Numbered from the stretch's first letter, positions 27,265-36,948 are shown. The stretch: 64,000 bases of DNA from Stenotrophomonas maltophilia (GCF_025642255.1 NZ_CP106759.1:833501-897500); one strand, 5' to 3'. A program made the numbers and translations. The notes: generated by a model from the letters alone, not told the origin.

Positions 27265-29715
27265 ATGGCCCGTTCCCCAAGTGAAACCCTCGACCTGCCG
27301 GTCCTGCCGCTGCGCGACGTAGTGGTGTTCCCGCACATGGTCATCCCGCTGTTCGTCGGCCGTGACAAGTCCATGCACGCGCTCGAACAGGCAATGGAGG
27401 CAGACAAGCGCATCCTGCTGCTCGCGCAGAAGTCCGCCGAGACCGACGACCCGCATGCGGCCGATCTCTACCAGGTCGGTACGCTGGCGCAGGTGCTGCA
27501 GCTGCTGAAGCTGCCCGATGGCACGATCAAGGTGCTGGTCGAAGGCCTCTCGCGCGTGCAGGTGACCCATGTCGACGAACGCAACGGTTCGCTGCACGGC
27601 CAGGCCGTGGAGATCGACGCTGCGGACGAGCGCGAGCCGCGCGAGATCGAGGCGATCGCCCGCTCGCTGATGTCGCTGTTCGAGCAGTACGTGAAAACCA
27701 ACCGCAAGCTGCCGCCGGAGCTGCTGCAGACCCTGGCCGGGATCGACGAGCCTGCGCGCCTGGCCGATACCATCGCCGCCCACATCAGCGTGCGCTTGGC
27801 CGACAAGCAGCGCCTGCTGGAAACGCTGGCCGTCGGCGAGCGCCTGGAGATGCTGGTCGGCCTGGTTGACGGCGAGATCGACGTGCAGCAGATGGAAAAG
27901 CGCATCCGCGGCCGCGTGAAGTCGCAGATGGAGAAGAGCCAGCGCGAGTACTACCTCAACGAACAGATGAAGGCCATCCAGAAGGAACTGGGTGACCTCG
28001 ACGACGCGCCGGGCGAGCTGGAAGAGCTGGCCCGCAAGATCGCCGAAGCGGGCATGCCGAAGGCCGTGGAAGCCAAGGCGCGCAACGAACTGAACAAGCT
28101 CAAGCAGATGTCGCCGATGTCCGCTGAGGCGGCGGTCGTGCGCAATTACCTGGAGTGGCTGCTGGGCGTGCCGTGGAAGAAGCGCACCAAAGTGCGCAAG
28201 GACCTGAAGGCTGCGCAGGACACACTCGATGCCGACCATTACGGCCTGGAGAAGGTCAAGGAGCGCATCCTTGAATACCTGGCGGTGCAGTCGCGGGTGA
28301 AGCAGATGAAGGGCCCGATCCTGTGCCTGGTCGGGCCGCCGGGCGTGGGCAAGACTTCGCTCGGCCAGTCCATCGCCAAGGCCACCAACCGCAAGTTCGT
28401 GCGCATGTCGCTGGGCGGCGTGCGTGATGAGGCCGAGATCCGTGGCCACCGTCGCACCTACGTCGGCTCCATGCCGGGCCGCATCGTGCAGAACCTCAAC
28501 AAGGTCGGCAGCAAGAACCCGCTGTTCGTGCTCGACGAGATCGACAAGATGTCGATGGACTTCCGTGGTGATCCCTCTTCGGCGCTGCTGGAAGTGCTCG
28601 ATCCGGAGCAGAACAACGCATTCAACGATCACTACCTGGAAGTGGACCTGGATCTGTCGGAAGTGATGTTCGTGGCCACCTCGAACTCGCTCAACATTCC
28701 GGGCCCGCTGCTGGACCGCATGGAAGTGATCCGCATCCCCGGTTACACCGAGGATGAGAAGCTCAACATCGCGACCCGCTACCTGGTGCCCAAGCAGATC
28801 AAGGCCAATGGCCTGAAGCCGGAGGAACTGGAAATCGGCAGCGATGCGATCCAGGACATCGTGCGCTACTACACCCGCGAGTCGGGCGTGCGCAATCTGG
28901 AACGCGAGATCGCCAAGATCTGCCGCAAGGTGGTGAAGGAGATCGCGCTGGCAGGCCCGCAGCCGGTGAAGGCCAGGAAGGGCGCGAAGAAGGCCAAGGC
29001 GCTGGTCACGGTGACCGGCAAGAACCTGGACAAGTACCTGGGCGTGCGCCGCTTTGATTTTGGCCGCGCCGAGGAAGAGAACGAGATCGGCCTGGTCACC
29101 GGCCTGGCCTGGACCGAAGTCGGTGGCGACCTGCTGCAGATCGAATCGACGCTGGTGCCAGGCAAGGGCCAGTTGATCCTGACCGGCCAGCTCGGCAACG
29201 TGATGAAGGAATCGGCTTCGGCGGCGTTGTCGGTCGTGCGTTCGCGCGCCGATCGTTTCGGCATCGACAGCGACTTCCTGCAGAAGCACGACGTGCACCT
29301 GCATGTTCCGGACGGTGCCACGCCGAAGGACGGCCCGAGCGCCGGCGCGGCGATGGTGACCTCCCTGGTCTCGATGCTGACCAGGGTGCCGGTGCGTGCC
29401 GATGTGGCGATGACCGGCGAAATCACGCTGCGTGGGCGGGTCACCGCCATCGGTGGACTGAAGGAGAAGCTGCTGGCTGCACTGCGTGGCGGTATCCGCA
29501 CGGTCATCATTCCCGAAGAGAACCGCAAGGATCTGGCCGACATCCCGGCCAACGTCACCCGTGATCTGAAGATCGTGCCGGTGAAGTACATCGAAGAAGT
29601 GCTTGATCTGGCATTGGAGCGTCCGCTGGCACCGAAGAAGGCGCGCAAGAGTGCGCAGCGCGTCACGGTACGTAGCAAGGCGAAACCGAGTGGAAACGCG
29701 CGCGTCAAGCACTGA
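27265..29715 (+). CDS. lon: ATP-dependent protease La (Lon)
   Basis: Cytoplasmic AAA+ serine protease that removes misfolded and regulatory proteins. The 816 residues comprise the N-terminal substrate-binding domain ('[23 protein letters not shown]'-type start), a coiled-coil linker near 190-260, Walker A '[11 protein letters not shown]' near 355, and a C-terminal peptidase domain. The Ser-Lys dyad is Ser692 ('[10 protein letters not shown]') and Lys735 ('IGGLKEK'), 43 residues apart as in E. coli. The C-terminal tail beyond about 790 is Lys/Arg-rich. The ATG at 27265 has TGGAG 6 bases upstream; an in-frame ATG at 27211 falls in the clpX terminator and is rejected. Confidence 0.97.
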   Translation: MARSPSETLDLPVLPLRDVVVFPHMVIPLFVGRDKSMHALEQAMEADKRILLLAQKSAETDDPHAADLYQVGTLAQVLQLLKLPDGTIKVLVEGLSRVQVTHVDERNGSLHGQAVEIDAADEREPREIEAIARSLMSLFEQYVKTNRKLPPELLQTLAGIDEPARLADTIAAHISVRLADKQRLLETLAVGERLEMLVGLVDGEIDVQQMEKRIRGRVKSQMEKSQREYYLNEQMKAIQKELGDLDDAPGELEELARKIAEAGMPKAVEAKARNELNKLKQMSPMSAEAAVVRNYLEWLLGVPWKKRTKVRKDLKAAQDTLDADHYGLEKVKERILEYLAVQSRVKQMKGPILCLVGPPGVGKTSLGQSIAKATNRKFVRMSLGGVRDEAEIRGHRRTYVGSMPGRIVQNLNKVGSKNPLFVLDEIDKMSMDFRGDPSSALLEVLDPEQNNAFNDHYLEVDLDLSEVMFVATSNSLNIPGPLLDRMEVIRIPGYTEDEKLNIATRYLVPKQIKANGLKPEELEIGSDAIQDIVRYYTRESGVRNLEREIAKICRKVVKEIALAGPQPVKARKGAKKAKALVTVTGKNLDKYLGVRRFDFGRAEEENEIGLVTGLAWTEVGGDLLQIESTLVPGKGQLILTGQLGNVMKESASAALSVVRSRADRFGIDSDFLQKHDVHLHVPDGATPKDGPSAGAAMVTSLVSMLTRVPVRADVAMTGEITLRGRVTAIGGLKEKLLAALRGGIRTVIIPEENRKDLADIPANVTRDLKIVPVKYIEEVLDLALERPLAPKKARKSAQRVTVRSKAKPSGNARVKH

Positions 29716-29764
29716 CGCGCGTTGCCGAATGGCCTGAAACCCGCGTCGTTGCTGGCTTTCCAGC

Positions 29765-29793
29765 TTGCGTGGGGGTAGGGCCACTGGTATAAA
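29765..29793 (+). promoter_or_regulatory. Promoter of hupB
   Basis: TTGCGT (29765-29770), a 17-base spacer and TATAAA (29788-29793), giving a leader of about 130 bases before hupB. A small GATCGC/GCGATC hairpin lies in the leader at 29814-29830. Confidence 0.6.
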
Positions 29794-29932
29794 AGCAGCA
29801 CTCGCAAATGAGTGATCGCTGTTGGCGATCTCTGAATCGGCGAACCGTTTCCACATGGCGATCGCGCGCAGATGGCGTGCGGTTGCTTCCCTGTCGAATC
29901 CGCGGAACCCACCGCCAAAGGAGTTGTAGAGA

Positions 29933-30205
29933 ATGAACAAGACCGAATTGATCGACGCCGTTGCTGAAGCTGCCGACCTGACCAAGGCCGAGTCCAGCCG
30001 CGCTGTCGATGCCGTCGTTGCTGCCATCACCAAGGCGCTGAAGGACGGCGATGCGGTCACCCTGGTTGGCTTCGGTACCTTCCAGGTCCGCGACCGTGCA
30101 GCCCGCACCGGCCGCAACCCGAAGACCGGCGACACCATCAAGATCGCTGCTTCGAAGAATCCGTCCTTCAAGGCTGGCAAGGCCCTTAAGGATGCTGTAA
30201 ACTAA
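29933..30205 (+). CDS. hupB: DNA-binding protein HU-beta
   Basis: A 90-residue histone-like protein that bends and compacts the nucleoid as a dimer. '[20 protein letters not shown]' and the arm signature '[21 protein letters not shown]' are diagnostic; Pro in 'RNPKTG' is the DNA-intercalating residue. It keeps the classic position downstream of lon. The stop codon is only 11 bases before tRNA-Val with no terminator between, so the mRNA probably runs into the tRNA genes. GGAG in 'AAAGGAGTTG' lies about 9 bases before the ATG. Confidence 0.97.
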   Translation: MNKTELIDAVAEAADLTKAESSRAVDAVVAAITKALKDGDAVTLVGFGTFQVRDRAARTGRNPKTGDTIKIAASKNPSFKAGKALKDAVN

Positions 30206-30216
30206 GCGGCTCGCTG

Positions 30217-30291
30217 GGGTGCTTAGCTCAGCGGTAGAGCGTCTCCTTTACACGGAGAGGGTCGGGGGTTCGAAACCCTCAGCACCCACCA
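30217..30291 (+). tRNA. tRNA-Val(TAC)
   Basis: A 75-base cloverleaf with acceptor GGGTGCT / AGCACCC, anticodon stem TCTCC / GGAGA with anticodon TAC, and an encoded CCA. It starts 11 bases after hupB; a weak promoter (CTGGCA, 18 bases, TAAACT at 30198-30203) inside the end of hupB is a possible alternative to read-through. Confidence 0.96.
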
Positions 30292-30317
30292 CAGCACCGC
30301 GGTAAAAGTTTGAGTGT

Positions 30318-30394
30318 GGAGCGGTAGTTCAGCTGGTTAGAATGCTGGCCTGTCACGCCGGAGGTCGCGGGTTCGAGTCCCGTCCGCTCCGCCA
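30318..30394 (+). tRNA. tRNA-Asp(GTC), copy 1
   Basis: A 77-base cloverleaf with acceptor GGAGCGG / CCGCTCC, anticodon loop CTGTCAC (anticodon GTC), discriminator G and an encoded CCA. It starts 26 bases after tRNA-Val. Confidence 0.96.
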
Positions 30395-30404
30395 CTTCAA
30401 CGAG

Positions 30405-30436
30405 GCCTCCGGCCAAAAGCTGGAGGCTTTGTTTTC
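30405..30436 (+). terminator. Terminator-like stem after tRNA-Asp copy 1
   Basis: GCCTCC / GGAGGC with inner GC pairs and an AAAA loop, followed by TTTGTTTTC. Confidence 0.7.
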
Positions 30437-30478
30437 TCCCTGATCCTGATCGGGAAGAGAACACAAGCAGTACAACGC

Positions 30479-30555
30479 GGAGCGGTAGTTCAGCTGGTTA
30501 GAATGCTGGCCTGTCACGCCGGAGGTCGCGGGTTCGAGTCCCGTCCGCTCCGCCA
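30479..30555 (+). tRNA. tRNA-Asp(GTC), copy 2
   Basis: Base-for-base identical to copy 1 over 77 bases. Confidence 0.96.
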
Positions 30556-30563
30556 TTACATCG

Positions 30564-30597
30564 AGGCCCCCGGCCCAAAGCTGGGGGCCTTGTCTTC
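30564..30597 (+). terminator. Terminator-like stem after tRNA-Asp copy 2
   Basis: AGGCCCCC / GGGGGCCT stem followed by TGTCTTCT. It resembles the stem after copy 1, so the flank was duplicated with the tRNA. Confidence 0.65.
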
Positions 30598-30642
30598 TCC
30601 CCGGCCTGTCCGGGACGAAGGCAGAAGGGTTGTCGCAAGCAC

Positions 30643-30719
30643 GGAGCGGTAGTTCAGCTGGTTAGAATGCTGGCCTGTCACGCCGGAGGTCGCGGGTTCG
30701 AGTCCCGTCCGCTCCGCCA
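30643..30719 (+). tRNA. tRNA-Asp(GTC), copy 3
   Basis: Identical to copies 1 and 2. No terminator stem follows directly; the downstream sequence is AT-rich. Confidence 0.96.
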
Positions 30720-30826
30720 TTGCGAAGTTCTTAAGTCCCCGTGAAAAAACTTTGAAAAAAGTGTTCATCGGGCTGGGTTTCCAGGGTGTCTTCGGATATA
30801 CTGGGCGCCTGCAAAGTTTCAAGCGC

Positions 30827-30903
30827 GGAGCGGTAGTTCAGCTGGTTAGAATGCTGGCCTGTCACGCCGGAGGTCGCGGGTTCGAGTCCCGTCCGCTCCG
30901 CCA
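30827..30903 (+). tRNA. tRNA-Asp(GTC), copy 4
   Basis: Identical to the other three copies. A TATACT box at 30797-30802 suggests a separate promoter. Confidence 0.96.
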
Positions 30904-30910
30904 ACTTTCA

Positions 30911-30941
30911 AAAGCCCTCGGCGAATGCCGGGGGCTTTTTC
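30911..30941 (+). terminator. Terminator after tRNA-Asp copy 4
   Basis: AAAGCCCTCGGC / GCCGGGGGCTTT stem (one wobble) with loop GAAT and extra T residues. Confidence 0.85.
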
Positions 30942-31033
30942 TTTGCGCGCATGTCGCCCTTGGCGTTTTTGGTCCCTGCGACGAAGCGGGTTACACTGCC
31001 GGGCTCGCCAATCAGGCCTTGTGATTCCTCACC

Positions 31034-32989
31034 ATGCTGCAGAAACTCCGCGACAAGACCTCAGGCTGGATCGTCACCGTGATCCTGGGGCTGCTGATGA
31101 TTCCGTTCCTGTTCGTGATCGACAACAGCTACCTGGGTGGCGTTGGCGCACAGAACGTGGCCAAGGTTTCCGCACCGCCGACCTGGTGGCGTTCCGCGCC
31201 GTCGTGGTGGCCGGTACGCATGCTGTGGCAGCACCATGAGATCAGCGCGCAGGATTTCCGCACCCGTTTCGAGCAGGAGCGCATGCGTGAGCGCCAGCAG
31301 CAGGGCGACAACTTCGACCCGCGCGCGTTCGAAAGCACCGAGAACAAGCTGGCGGTCCTGGATCAGCTGATCGACGAGCAGGTCGTGCGCCTGGTCGGCG
31401 AGCAGGCGGGTGTGGTGATTGGCGATGGCGCCGTGCGCGAGTACATCACGTCCATGCCGGCGTTCCAGGGGCCGGATGGCAAGTTCAACGAAAACAGCTA
31501 CCGCCTGGCGCTGGCCGGCGGCAATCCTCCGCGTACTCCGACCCAGTTCCAGGAACTGGTGCGTGAGAGCCTGCAGCAGTCGGTGATTCCGGCCGGACTG
31601 CAGAACTCCGGTTTTGTCACCCAGGCCGAGACCGAACGCCTGTTGAAGCTGCTGGGCGAAACCCGTGATGTCGAGCTGGCTGCGCTGCCGCCGGTGCCGG
31701 CTGACACGGCCCCGGTGACCGATGCGCAGATCAAGCAGTGGTACGACAGCCATGGCAAGGATTTCCGCCAGGCCGAAACCGTTTCGCTGGAGTATGTCGA
31801 GGTCAACGGTGCCAACCTGCCGGCGCCGACGCCGGCCGACGAAGCCACCCTGCGCAAGCGCTACGAGGAAGAAAAGGCCAAGTTCACCTCTCCGGAGCAG
31901 CGCCAGGCCGCCCACATCCTGATTACCGGCGACGGTGCTGAGGCCAAGGCGAACAAGCTGGCGGCCGAGGCAAAGGCGGCCGGTGCCGACTTCGCAGCCC
32001 TGGCCAAGGCCAACTCCGAGGATCCAGGCTCCAAGGACCAGGGCGGTGACCTGGGCTGGGTGGAGCGTGGCGCGATGGTCAAGCCGTTTGAAGACGCCCT
32101 GTTCGCGGCCAAGGCCGGCGACGTGATCGGTCCGGTCAAGACCGAATACGGATACCACATCATCAAGGTGGCCGCGGTACGCGGCGGCGAAGGCAAGTCG
32201 TTCGAGGACGTGCGCGATACGCTGGCCGCCGAACAGCTCAAGGCCGACGGTGAGCGCGGTTTCAACGAGCTGGCCGGCCGTCTGGTCGATGCCATCAACA
32301 AGAGCCCGAGCGACCTGGCTGCCGCAGCCAAGGAAGTGGGGCTGCCGCTGCAGACCCTGGGACCGATCACCCGCGCTACCGCCAGCGGCATCGCCAGCGA
32401 CCCGGCCGTGCTGCGCGCCGCGTTCTCGGACGTGCTGGTGCAGGACGGGACCGCCAGCGATCCGATCGCCCTGGGAGGCGCCACCAACCACAGCGTCGTG
32501 ATCCGCGTCGCGGCCCACACGCCGGAGCAGGCGCTGCCGCTGGAGAAGGCCCGCGAGCAGGTGATCGCCGCGATCCGTGCCGACCGCCAGCGCCAGGCCA
32601 GCGACAAGGCGGCCGAAGCGCTGCTGGCCAAGTTGAAGGGCGGTGCCACCCTGCAGTCGCTGGCTGCCAGCGAAAAGCTGCAGCTGAGCCCGATGCCGGG
32701 CCTGCCGCGTGGCCAGCCGGTGCCGACCCCGGAAATCAACAGCGCGATCTTCAGCGCGCCGGTACCCACCGCAGGCAAGCCGACCTACGGCAAGGTCGAC
32801 GTCAACGGCCGTGCGCTGGTGTTCGCGGTGAACAAGGTCAATCCGGGCGACATCAAGGACGTGACCGCCGAGCAGCAGAAGCAGCTGAAGGAACAGTTGA
32901 GCCAGATCGACGGCATGGCCGCAGCCAAGGCCTACATCGACGCGATGCGCAAGAAGTTCGTGGTGCAGACCACCGAAGCGAATCTGTAA
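31034..32989 (+). CDS. ppiD: Periplasmic folding factor PpiD (SurA-like, parvulin domain)
   Basis: Inner-membrane-anchored periplasmic chaperone near the Sec translocon. The 651 residues have one N-terminal transmembrane helix ('GWIVTVILGLLMIPFLFVI', about 11-29), a SurA-like helical domain and a central parvulin domain near 285-385 ('QRQAAHILI', 'FAALAKANSEDPGSKDQGGDLGW', 'GYHIIKV'). A second, degenerate SurA-like region and C-terminal helix follow. Between the conserved 'NVAKV' and 'EIS' sits an inserted tryptophan-rich stretch (W51, W52, W58, W59, W65). A likely promoter with TACACT at 30992-30997 lies upstream, and a strong terminator follows. Confidence 0.92.
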   Translation: MLQKLRDKTSGWIVTVILGLLMIPFLFVIDNSYLGGVGAQNVAKVSAPPTWWRSAPSWWPVRMLWQHHEISAQDFRTRFEQERMRERQQQGDNFDPRAFESTENKLAVLDQLIDEQVVRLVGEQAGVVIGDGAVREYITSMPAFQGPDGKFNENSYRLALAGGNPPRTPTQFQELVRESLQQSVIPAGLQNSGFVTQAETERLLKLLGETRDVELAALPPVPADTAPVTDAQIKQWYDSHGKDFRQAETVSLEYVEVNGANLPAPTPADEATLRKRYEEEKAKFTSPEQRQAAHILITGDGAEAKANKLAAEAKAAGADFAALAKANSEDPGSKDQGGDLGWVERGAMVKPFEDALFAAKAGDVIGPVKTEYGYHIIKVAAVRGGEGKSFEDVRDTLAAEQLKADGERGFNELAGRLVDAINKSPSDLAAAAKEVGLPLQTLGPITRATASGIASDPAVLRAAFSDVLVQDGTASDPIALGGATNHSVVIRVAAHTPEQALPLEKAREQVIAAIRADRQRQASDKAAEALLAKLKGGATLQSLAASEKLQLSPMPGLPRGQPVPTPEINSAIFSAPVPTAGKPTYGKVDVNGRALVFAVNKVNPGDIKDVTAEQQKQLKEQLSQIDGMAAAKAYIDAMRKKFVVQTTEANL

Positions 32990-33010
32990 GCCCACGGCGG
33001 GCAGAACGTA

Positions 33011-33036
33011 AAGGCCCGGCATTGCCGGGCCTTTTT
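33011..33036 (+). terminator. Rho-independent terminator after ppiD
   Basis: Perfect 10-bp stem AAGGCCCGGC / GCCGGGCCTT with loop ATT, then TTT. Confidence 0.92.
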
Positions 33037-33088
33037 CGTGGGCGGGTGCCCGGTAGCAGGAGGATCGCGCGGTGCTGCTGTGCGCCGG

Positions 33089-34294
33089 TCAGTCTTCCAG
33101 ACGAAGCACCGCGCCCGGCTTGAGCACGCTGCTGCCACTCAGGCCATTCAGCGACAGCAGCGCCTTGACCGGCATGCCGTAGCGACGGGCAATGGTCCAG
33201 GCCGACTCGCCGTTGCGCACCGTATGCCGACGGCTGCGCGGACGGTCGACAGCGGCGGCGACGGTGCGGGCAACCTGCGGCGCTGGCGAGGCAGCGGGGG
33301 CAGAGGCGGGCGAAACCGAGGCCGCCAGCGCCGTCGTGCTGTCCACCACGTCGGCGGTCGCCGCTGCGACAGGGGCCAGCACCCGGGTGGTGCCCGTGGG
33401 GCGGCCACCGGCGGCCAGGGCGGGATTCAGGCGGGCGATGCGTGCCGGGTCCAGTGAGCGCTGGGCGGCCCACTGCTGGACGCTGGTGCCGGCCGGAAGG
33501 GCATGATCCTTCAGCACCGGCACGGTGCGGTCCAGCGAGGCCATGACGCCCGGCTGTTCTTCCACGTCTTCCAGCACGCACGCCAGGGCGTGAAGCTTCT
33601 CGACGTAGGCATAGGTGACCGGCGACAGTCCGGGCAGGGCCGATGGCGTGGCGTTCTGCGCATTCATGCCTGCCTTGCGCAGCGCCTGCAGCACGCGATA
33701 TTCGCCAGCGTTGTAGGCCATGGTGGCCAGCCGCCAGTCGCCGCCGAACATGCCGTGCAGGGTTTTCAGGTAGCGCACCGCGGCCTGGGTCGAATCCACC
33801 GCCGACAGGCGGCCGTCGTAGCCGTTGGCCATCGGCACGCGATGGTTGCGGGCGGTGGTGGCGATGAACTGCCACAACCCGGTCGGTCCGCTGCCATTGC
33901 GGGCATTGGGCCGGTAGCCGCTTTCCACGAAGGGAATCAGCGCGAATTCGGTCGGCAGGTTGGCCTTGCGCAGTTCTTCGACCACATAGCCGAACAGGAC
34001 CAGTGCATCGTCATCCTGGTTGGCCAGGCGCGAAGGGGCGTGCGCGAACTGCTTCTGCCAGCGCGGGCTGGTGGCCTCGGCGTCGCAGGTGGGTTCAGCC
34101 AGGCCATCGCGGAAGCTGGAGAAGATCTCCTGGCCATTGCGCACCGATGCAGGTGGCAGCGAAGAGGCGTCCAGGGGCAACGCAGCAGCGGCGGTGAGAT
34201 TCTGGCCGATGCCAGCGCCCAGCGACTGCGCGCCTGCGGTTCCAGCCAGCCCCAGAGCGATGCCCAGGGCCAGCGGCAGACTTCGGCGCATCAT
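33089..34294 (-). CDS. mltD: Membrane-bound lytic murein transglycosylase D-like protein
   Basis: Cleaves peptidoglycan glycan strands in the periplasm. The 401 residues begin with a signal peptide ('[19 protein letters not shown]'). A lysozyme-like SLT domain runs about 110-240: '[15 protein letters not shown]' with the catalytic Glu, '[14 protein letters not shown]' and '[14 protein letters not shown]'. A single C-terminal LysM repeat ('[18 protein letters not shown]') binds the glycan. It is close to MltD but shorter at the LysM end. The start overlaps the gloB stop codon (ATGA), so the two genes are translationally coupled, as in the E. coli gloB-mltD neighbourhood. Confidence 0.88.
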   Translation of the reverse strand: MMRRSLPLALGIALGLAGTAGAQSLGAGIGQNLTAAAALPLDASSLPPASVRNGQEIFSSFRDGLAEPTCDAEATSPRWQKQFAHAPSRLANQDDDALVLFGYVVEELRKANLPTEFALIPFVESGYRPNARNGSGPTGLWQFIATTARNHRVPMANGYDGRLSAVDSTQAAVRYLKTLHGMFGGDWRLATMAYNAGEYRVLQALRKAGMNAQNATPSALPGLSPVTYAYVEKLHALACVLEDVEEQPGVMASLDRTVPVLKDHALPAGTSVQQWAAQRSLDPARIARLNPALAAGGRPTGTTRVLAPVAAATADVVDSTTALAASVSPASAPAASPAPQVARTVAAAVDRPRSRRHTVRNGESAWTIARRYGMPVKALLSLNGLSGSSVLKPGAVLRLED

Positions 34295-35055
34295 GCGCGG
34301 AAGCCGTCTTTCCAATGCCGGAGACCGGCCATGACATCGACATCGTCAACGACGTCGCGCCCCAGGTGCGCCGACACCGCCGCGCGGATCGGCGCGGTGT
34401 GCACACGCAGGAACGGATTGCAGTCCAGTTCGTTGGCCAGGGTTACCGGCAGGGTGGAACGGTCATCGCGGCGCATGGCCAAAGCCTCCTCTTGGCGCTG
34501 CCGCAGGGCAGCGTTGGCGGGGTCGACATGCCGCGCGAAGACGGCATTTGACACGGTGTACTCATGGGCACAACAAAGCAGCAGTCGTGCAGGCAAGGTA
34601 CCCAGCGTGCGCATCGATGCCAGCAGCTGGGACGGCGTACCTTCGAACAGGCGTCCACAGCCCAGGCTGAACAACGAATCTCCGCTGAAAAGATGTTCAG
34701 CAGTGTGAAACGCGATGTGGCTGCGGGTATGCCCGGGCACGGATAGTACGTGGAACGTCCGGCCCAGTGCCTGAACGCGTTCACCTTCGCCGACGCGTTC
34801 GGTGGCGGTGGTGATGCGTTCCTCCACCGGTGCGACCACCCGCGCGCCGGGAAAACGGGCACGCAGGGCCGGCACGCCACCGATGTGGTCGTCGTGATGG
34901 TGGGTCAGCAGGATGGTATCCACGCGCAGGCCCTGTTCGGCCAGCGCGAGCACCGGCGCGGCATCACCGGGATCGACGACGATGGCAGCGCCTTCATCAT
35001 CGATCAGCACCCAGATGTAATTGTCCGCAAATGCGGGCAGGGCAGTCAGTCGCAT
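34291..35055 (-). CDS. gloB: Hydroxyacylglutathione hydrolase (glyoxalase II)
   Basis: Hydrolyses S-D-lactoylglutathione to D-lactate and glutathione, the second step of methylglyoxal detoxification. The 254 residues are a metallo-beta-lactamase fold with the dinuclear metal motif '[12 protein letters not shown]', the later metal-binding 'VPGHTRSHI' and '[15 protein letters not shown]', and a C-terminal 'CAHEYT' region. The start at 35055 gives the conserved '[17 protein letters not shown]'; the longer frame overlaps the divergent methyltransferase gene. Only 11 bases separate the two divergent start codons. Confidence 0.95.
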   Translation of the reverse strand: MRLTALPAFADNYIWVLIDDEGAAIVVDPGDAAPVLALAEQGLRVDTILLTHHHDDHIGGVPALRARFPGARVVAPVEERITTATERVGEGERVQALGRTFHVLSVPGHTRSHIAFHTAEHLFSGDSLFSLGCGRLFEGTPSQLLASMRTLGTLPARLLLCCAHEYTVSNAVFARHVDPANAALRQRQEEALAMRRDDRSTLPVTLANELDCNPFLRVHTAPIRAAVSAHLGRDVVDDVDVMAGLRHWKDGFRA

Positions 35056-35066
35056 AGAATTGGACC

Positions 35067-35711
35067 ATGCCCGCGCTGCAGAGCACCCGTCAAGCGAGCC
35101 TGGCCCCGTGGTTCGACAGCGAGCCGGCGGCGGCCCTGCGCGTGCTGGAGCGGCAACTGCTGTTGCCACAGCTGTCGGTGCTGCCCGCACAGCCCTGGAT
35201 GTGGATCGCGCCGAGCGCTGCCTGGCTGGAAGATGCGCAGCCGGGCGGGCGCGGCCTGCGCCTGTACCGCAATGGCGGCCGCTATGCCGGCGATGCGTGC
35301 TGCGGTCTGCCGCTGCCGCTGGCCACCGAAAGCGTCAATGCCATCGTGCTGCAGCACGTGACGGCCGCTGATGCCGACCAGCTGCTTGACGAGTGCGAGC
35401 GGGTGCTGATGCCCGGCGGCCATCTGTGGTTGAGCAGCCTTAATCCGTTCAGTCCGTTCCGCACCCACTGGCGCCAGCATGGCCTGACGGTGCGTACGCC
35501 GCAGCGGATCCGCCAGCTGCTGGGTCGTCACGGGCTGGACTGCGACGACATGCGCTACCTGGGCCCGCTCTGGCAGGGCGCCGGCAGTCGTGGCCGCGGG
35601 GGTTGGGCCCCGCTGCGCGCGGCCTGCCTGTTCCATGCCGAAAAACGTACGTTGGCCCTGCCCGGGCCGACACCGCTGCCGGTGCGCTGGCATGGCACCG
35701 TTGCTACCTGA
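35067..35711 (+). CDS. YafS-like SAM-dependent methyltransferase domain protein
   Basis: A 214-residue class I methyltransferase-like protein in the position of E. coli yafS, between gloB and rnhA. The C-terminal half is recognisable: '[28 protein letters not shown]', then '[11 protein letters not shown]'. The N-terminal cofactor-binding motif I, normally a glycine-rich loop, is replaced by '[14 protein letters not shown]' near residue 44, so SAM binding may be weak or altered. The substrate is unknown. It ends 13 bases before the rnhA TTG start and is probably in the same operon as rnhA and dnaQ. Confidence 0.75.
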   Translation: MPALQSTRQASLAPWFDSEPAAALRVLERQLLLPQLSVLPAQPWMWIAPSAAWLEDAQPGGRGLRLYRNGGRYAGDACCGLPLPLATESVNAIVLQHVTAADADQLLDECERVLMPGGHLWLSSLNPFSPFRTHWRQHGLTVRTPQRIRQLLGRHGLDCDDMRYLGPLWQGAGSRGRGGWAPLRAACLFHAEKRTLALPGPTPLPVRWHGTVAT

Positions 35712-35724
35712 TTCTGGAGCTGTA

Positions 35725-36177
35725 TTGAAAACCATCGAAATCCATACCGACGGATCCTGCCTCGGCAATCCCGGTCCCGGCGGCTGGGCCGCGTTGCTGC
35801 GCTACAAGGACCACGAGCGTGAACTGAGCGGCGGCGAAGCGCATACCACCAACAACCGGATGGAACTGATGGCGGCCATTTCCGGCCTGGAGGCGCTGAC
35901 CGAGCCCTGCAACATCGTGCTGTTCACCGACTCCCAGTATGTGCGGCAGGGCCTGACCCAATGGATGCCGGGCTGGATCCGCAAGAACTGGAAGACCGCC
36001 GGCGGTGATCCGGTGAAGAACCGCGAGCTGTGGGAGCGGCTGCATGCGGCCACGCTGCGGCACCAGATCGACTGGCGCTGGGTGAAGGGGCATTCCGGCG
36101 ATCCGGACAATGAACGCGTCGATACGCTGGCGCGCAATGCCGCCATCCAGATCCGCGATGCCAGCCCGGTAAACTGA
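35725..36177 (+). CDS. rnhA: Ribonuclease HI
   Basis: Degrades RNA in RNA-DNA hybrids. The 150 residues contain the full active site: Asp9 ('IHTDGSC'), Glu47 ('NNRMEL'), Asp69 ('FTDSQ'), His123 ('KGHSG') and Asp133 ('ERVDTLA'), each one residue before its E. coli number. The start is read as TTG at 35725, which has TGGAG 6 bases upstream and gives the conserved N-terminus [10 protein letters not shown]; no ATG or GTG fits. The gene is between yafS-like and dnaQ (4 bases before dnaQ), conserved with E. coli. Confidence 0.95.
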   Translation: MKTIEIHTDGSCLGNPGPGGWAALLRYKDHERELSGGEAHTTNNRMELMAAISGLEALTEPCNIVLFTDSQYVRQGLTQWMPGWIRKNWKTAGGDPVKNRELWERLHAATLRHQIDWRWVKGHSGDPDNERVDTLARNAAIQIRDASPVN

Positions 36178-36181
36178 GCCC

Positions 36182-36913
36182 ATGCGTCAGATCATTCTCG
36201 ATACCGAAACCACCGGCCTGGAGTGGAAGAAGGGCAACCGCATCGTCGAAATCGGCTGCGTGGAGCTGTTCAAGCGTCGCCCCACCGGCAACAACTATCA
36301 CCAGTACATCAAGCCGGACTGTGAGTTCGAACAGGGCGCGCAGGAGGTCACCGGCCTGACCCTGGACTTCCTGGCCGACAAGCCCGAGTTCGCGCAGATC
36401 GCCGATGAGTTCCTGGCGTTCATCGACGGTGCCGAGCTGATCATCCATAACGCGGCATTCGACCTGGGCTTCCTCGACAACGAGCTGTCCCTGCTGGGGC
36501 CGCAGTACGGGAAGATCACTGATCGCTGCACCGTGATCGATACCCTGGCGATGGCGCGCGAGCGTTTCCCGGGCCAGCGCAACTCGCTGGACGCGCTGTG
36601 CAAGCGGCTGGGCGTGGACAATTCGCACCGTGCACTGCACGGCGGCCTGCTCGATGCGCAGATCCTGGGCGATGTCTACATCGCGCTGACGTCAGGGCAG
36701 GAAGAGATCGGCTTCGGTCTGGGCGAGGACGAGGCCGGCGCGGGTGGCGCGGTGCTGCAGGCGTTCGATGCTGCCAAGCTGCTGCCGCGTCCGCGCGTGG
36801 TCGCCACCGCATCGGAACGTGAAGCGCACGCCGCGCGACTGGAACGCCTGCGCAAGAAGGCCGGTCACGCGCTGTGGGACGGCCCGAAAGTGGAAGAGCC
36901 CGCCAGCGCGTAG
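36182..36913 (+). CDS. dnaQ: DNA polymerase III epsilon subunit (3'-5' proofreading exonuclease)
   Basis: Proofreading subunit of the replicase core. The 243 residues show the DEDDh exonuclease motifs: ExoI 'LDTETTGLEW' (D7, E9), ExoII 'NAAFDLGFLDNEL' and ExoIII 'HGGLLDAQILGDVY'. A C-terminal tail near 185-243 should contact the alpha subunit. It starts 4 bases after rnhA, so both are co-translated; in E. coli the two genes are adjacent but divergent. The size matches E. coli epsilon (243 aa). Confidence 0.96.
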   Translation: MRQIILDTETTGLEWKKGNRIVEIGCVELFKRRPTGNNYHQYIKPDCEFEQGAQEVTGLTLDFLADKPEFAQIADEFLAFIDGAELIIHNAAFDLGFLDNELSLLGPQYGKITDRCTVIDTLAMARERFPGQRNSLDALCKRLGVDNSHRALHGGLLDAQILGDVYIALTSGQEEIGFGLGEDEAGAGGAVLQAFDAAKLLPRPRVVATASEREAHAARLERLRKKAGHALWDGPKVEEPASA

Positions 36914-36948
36914 ACCCTCGGCGCAGGGCGCGCCTGCGGTCCGCTGGC

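Noticed and set aside
30318..30903. Regular 77-base repeats as a possible CRISPR array
   Set aside because: Each repeat is a complete tRNA-Asp cloverleaf with CCA; spacing is irregular (84, 87 and 107 bases) and no cas genes are present.
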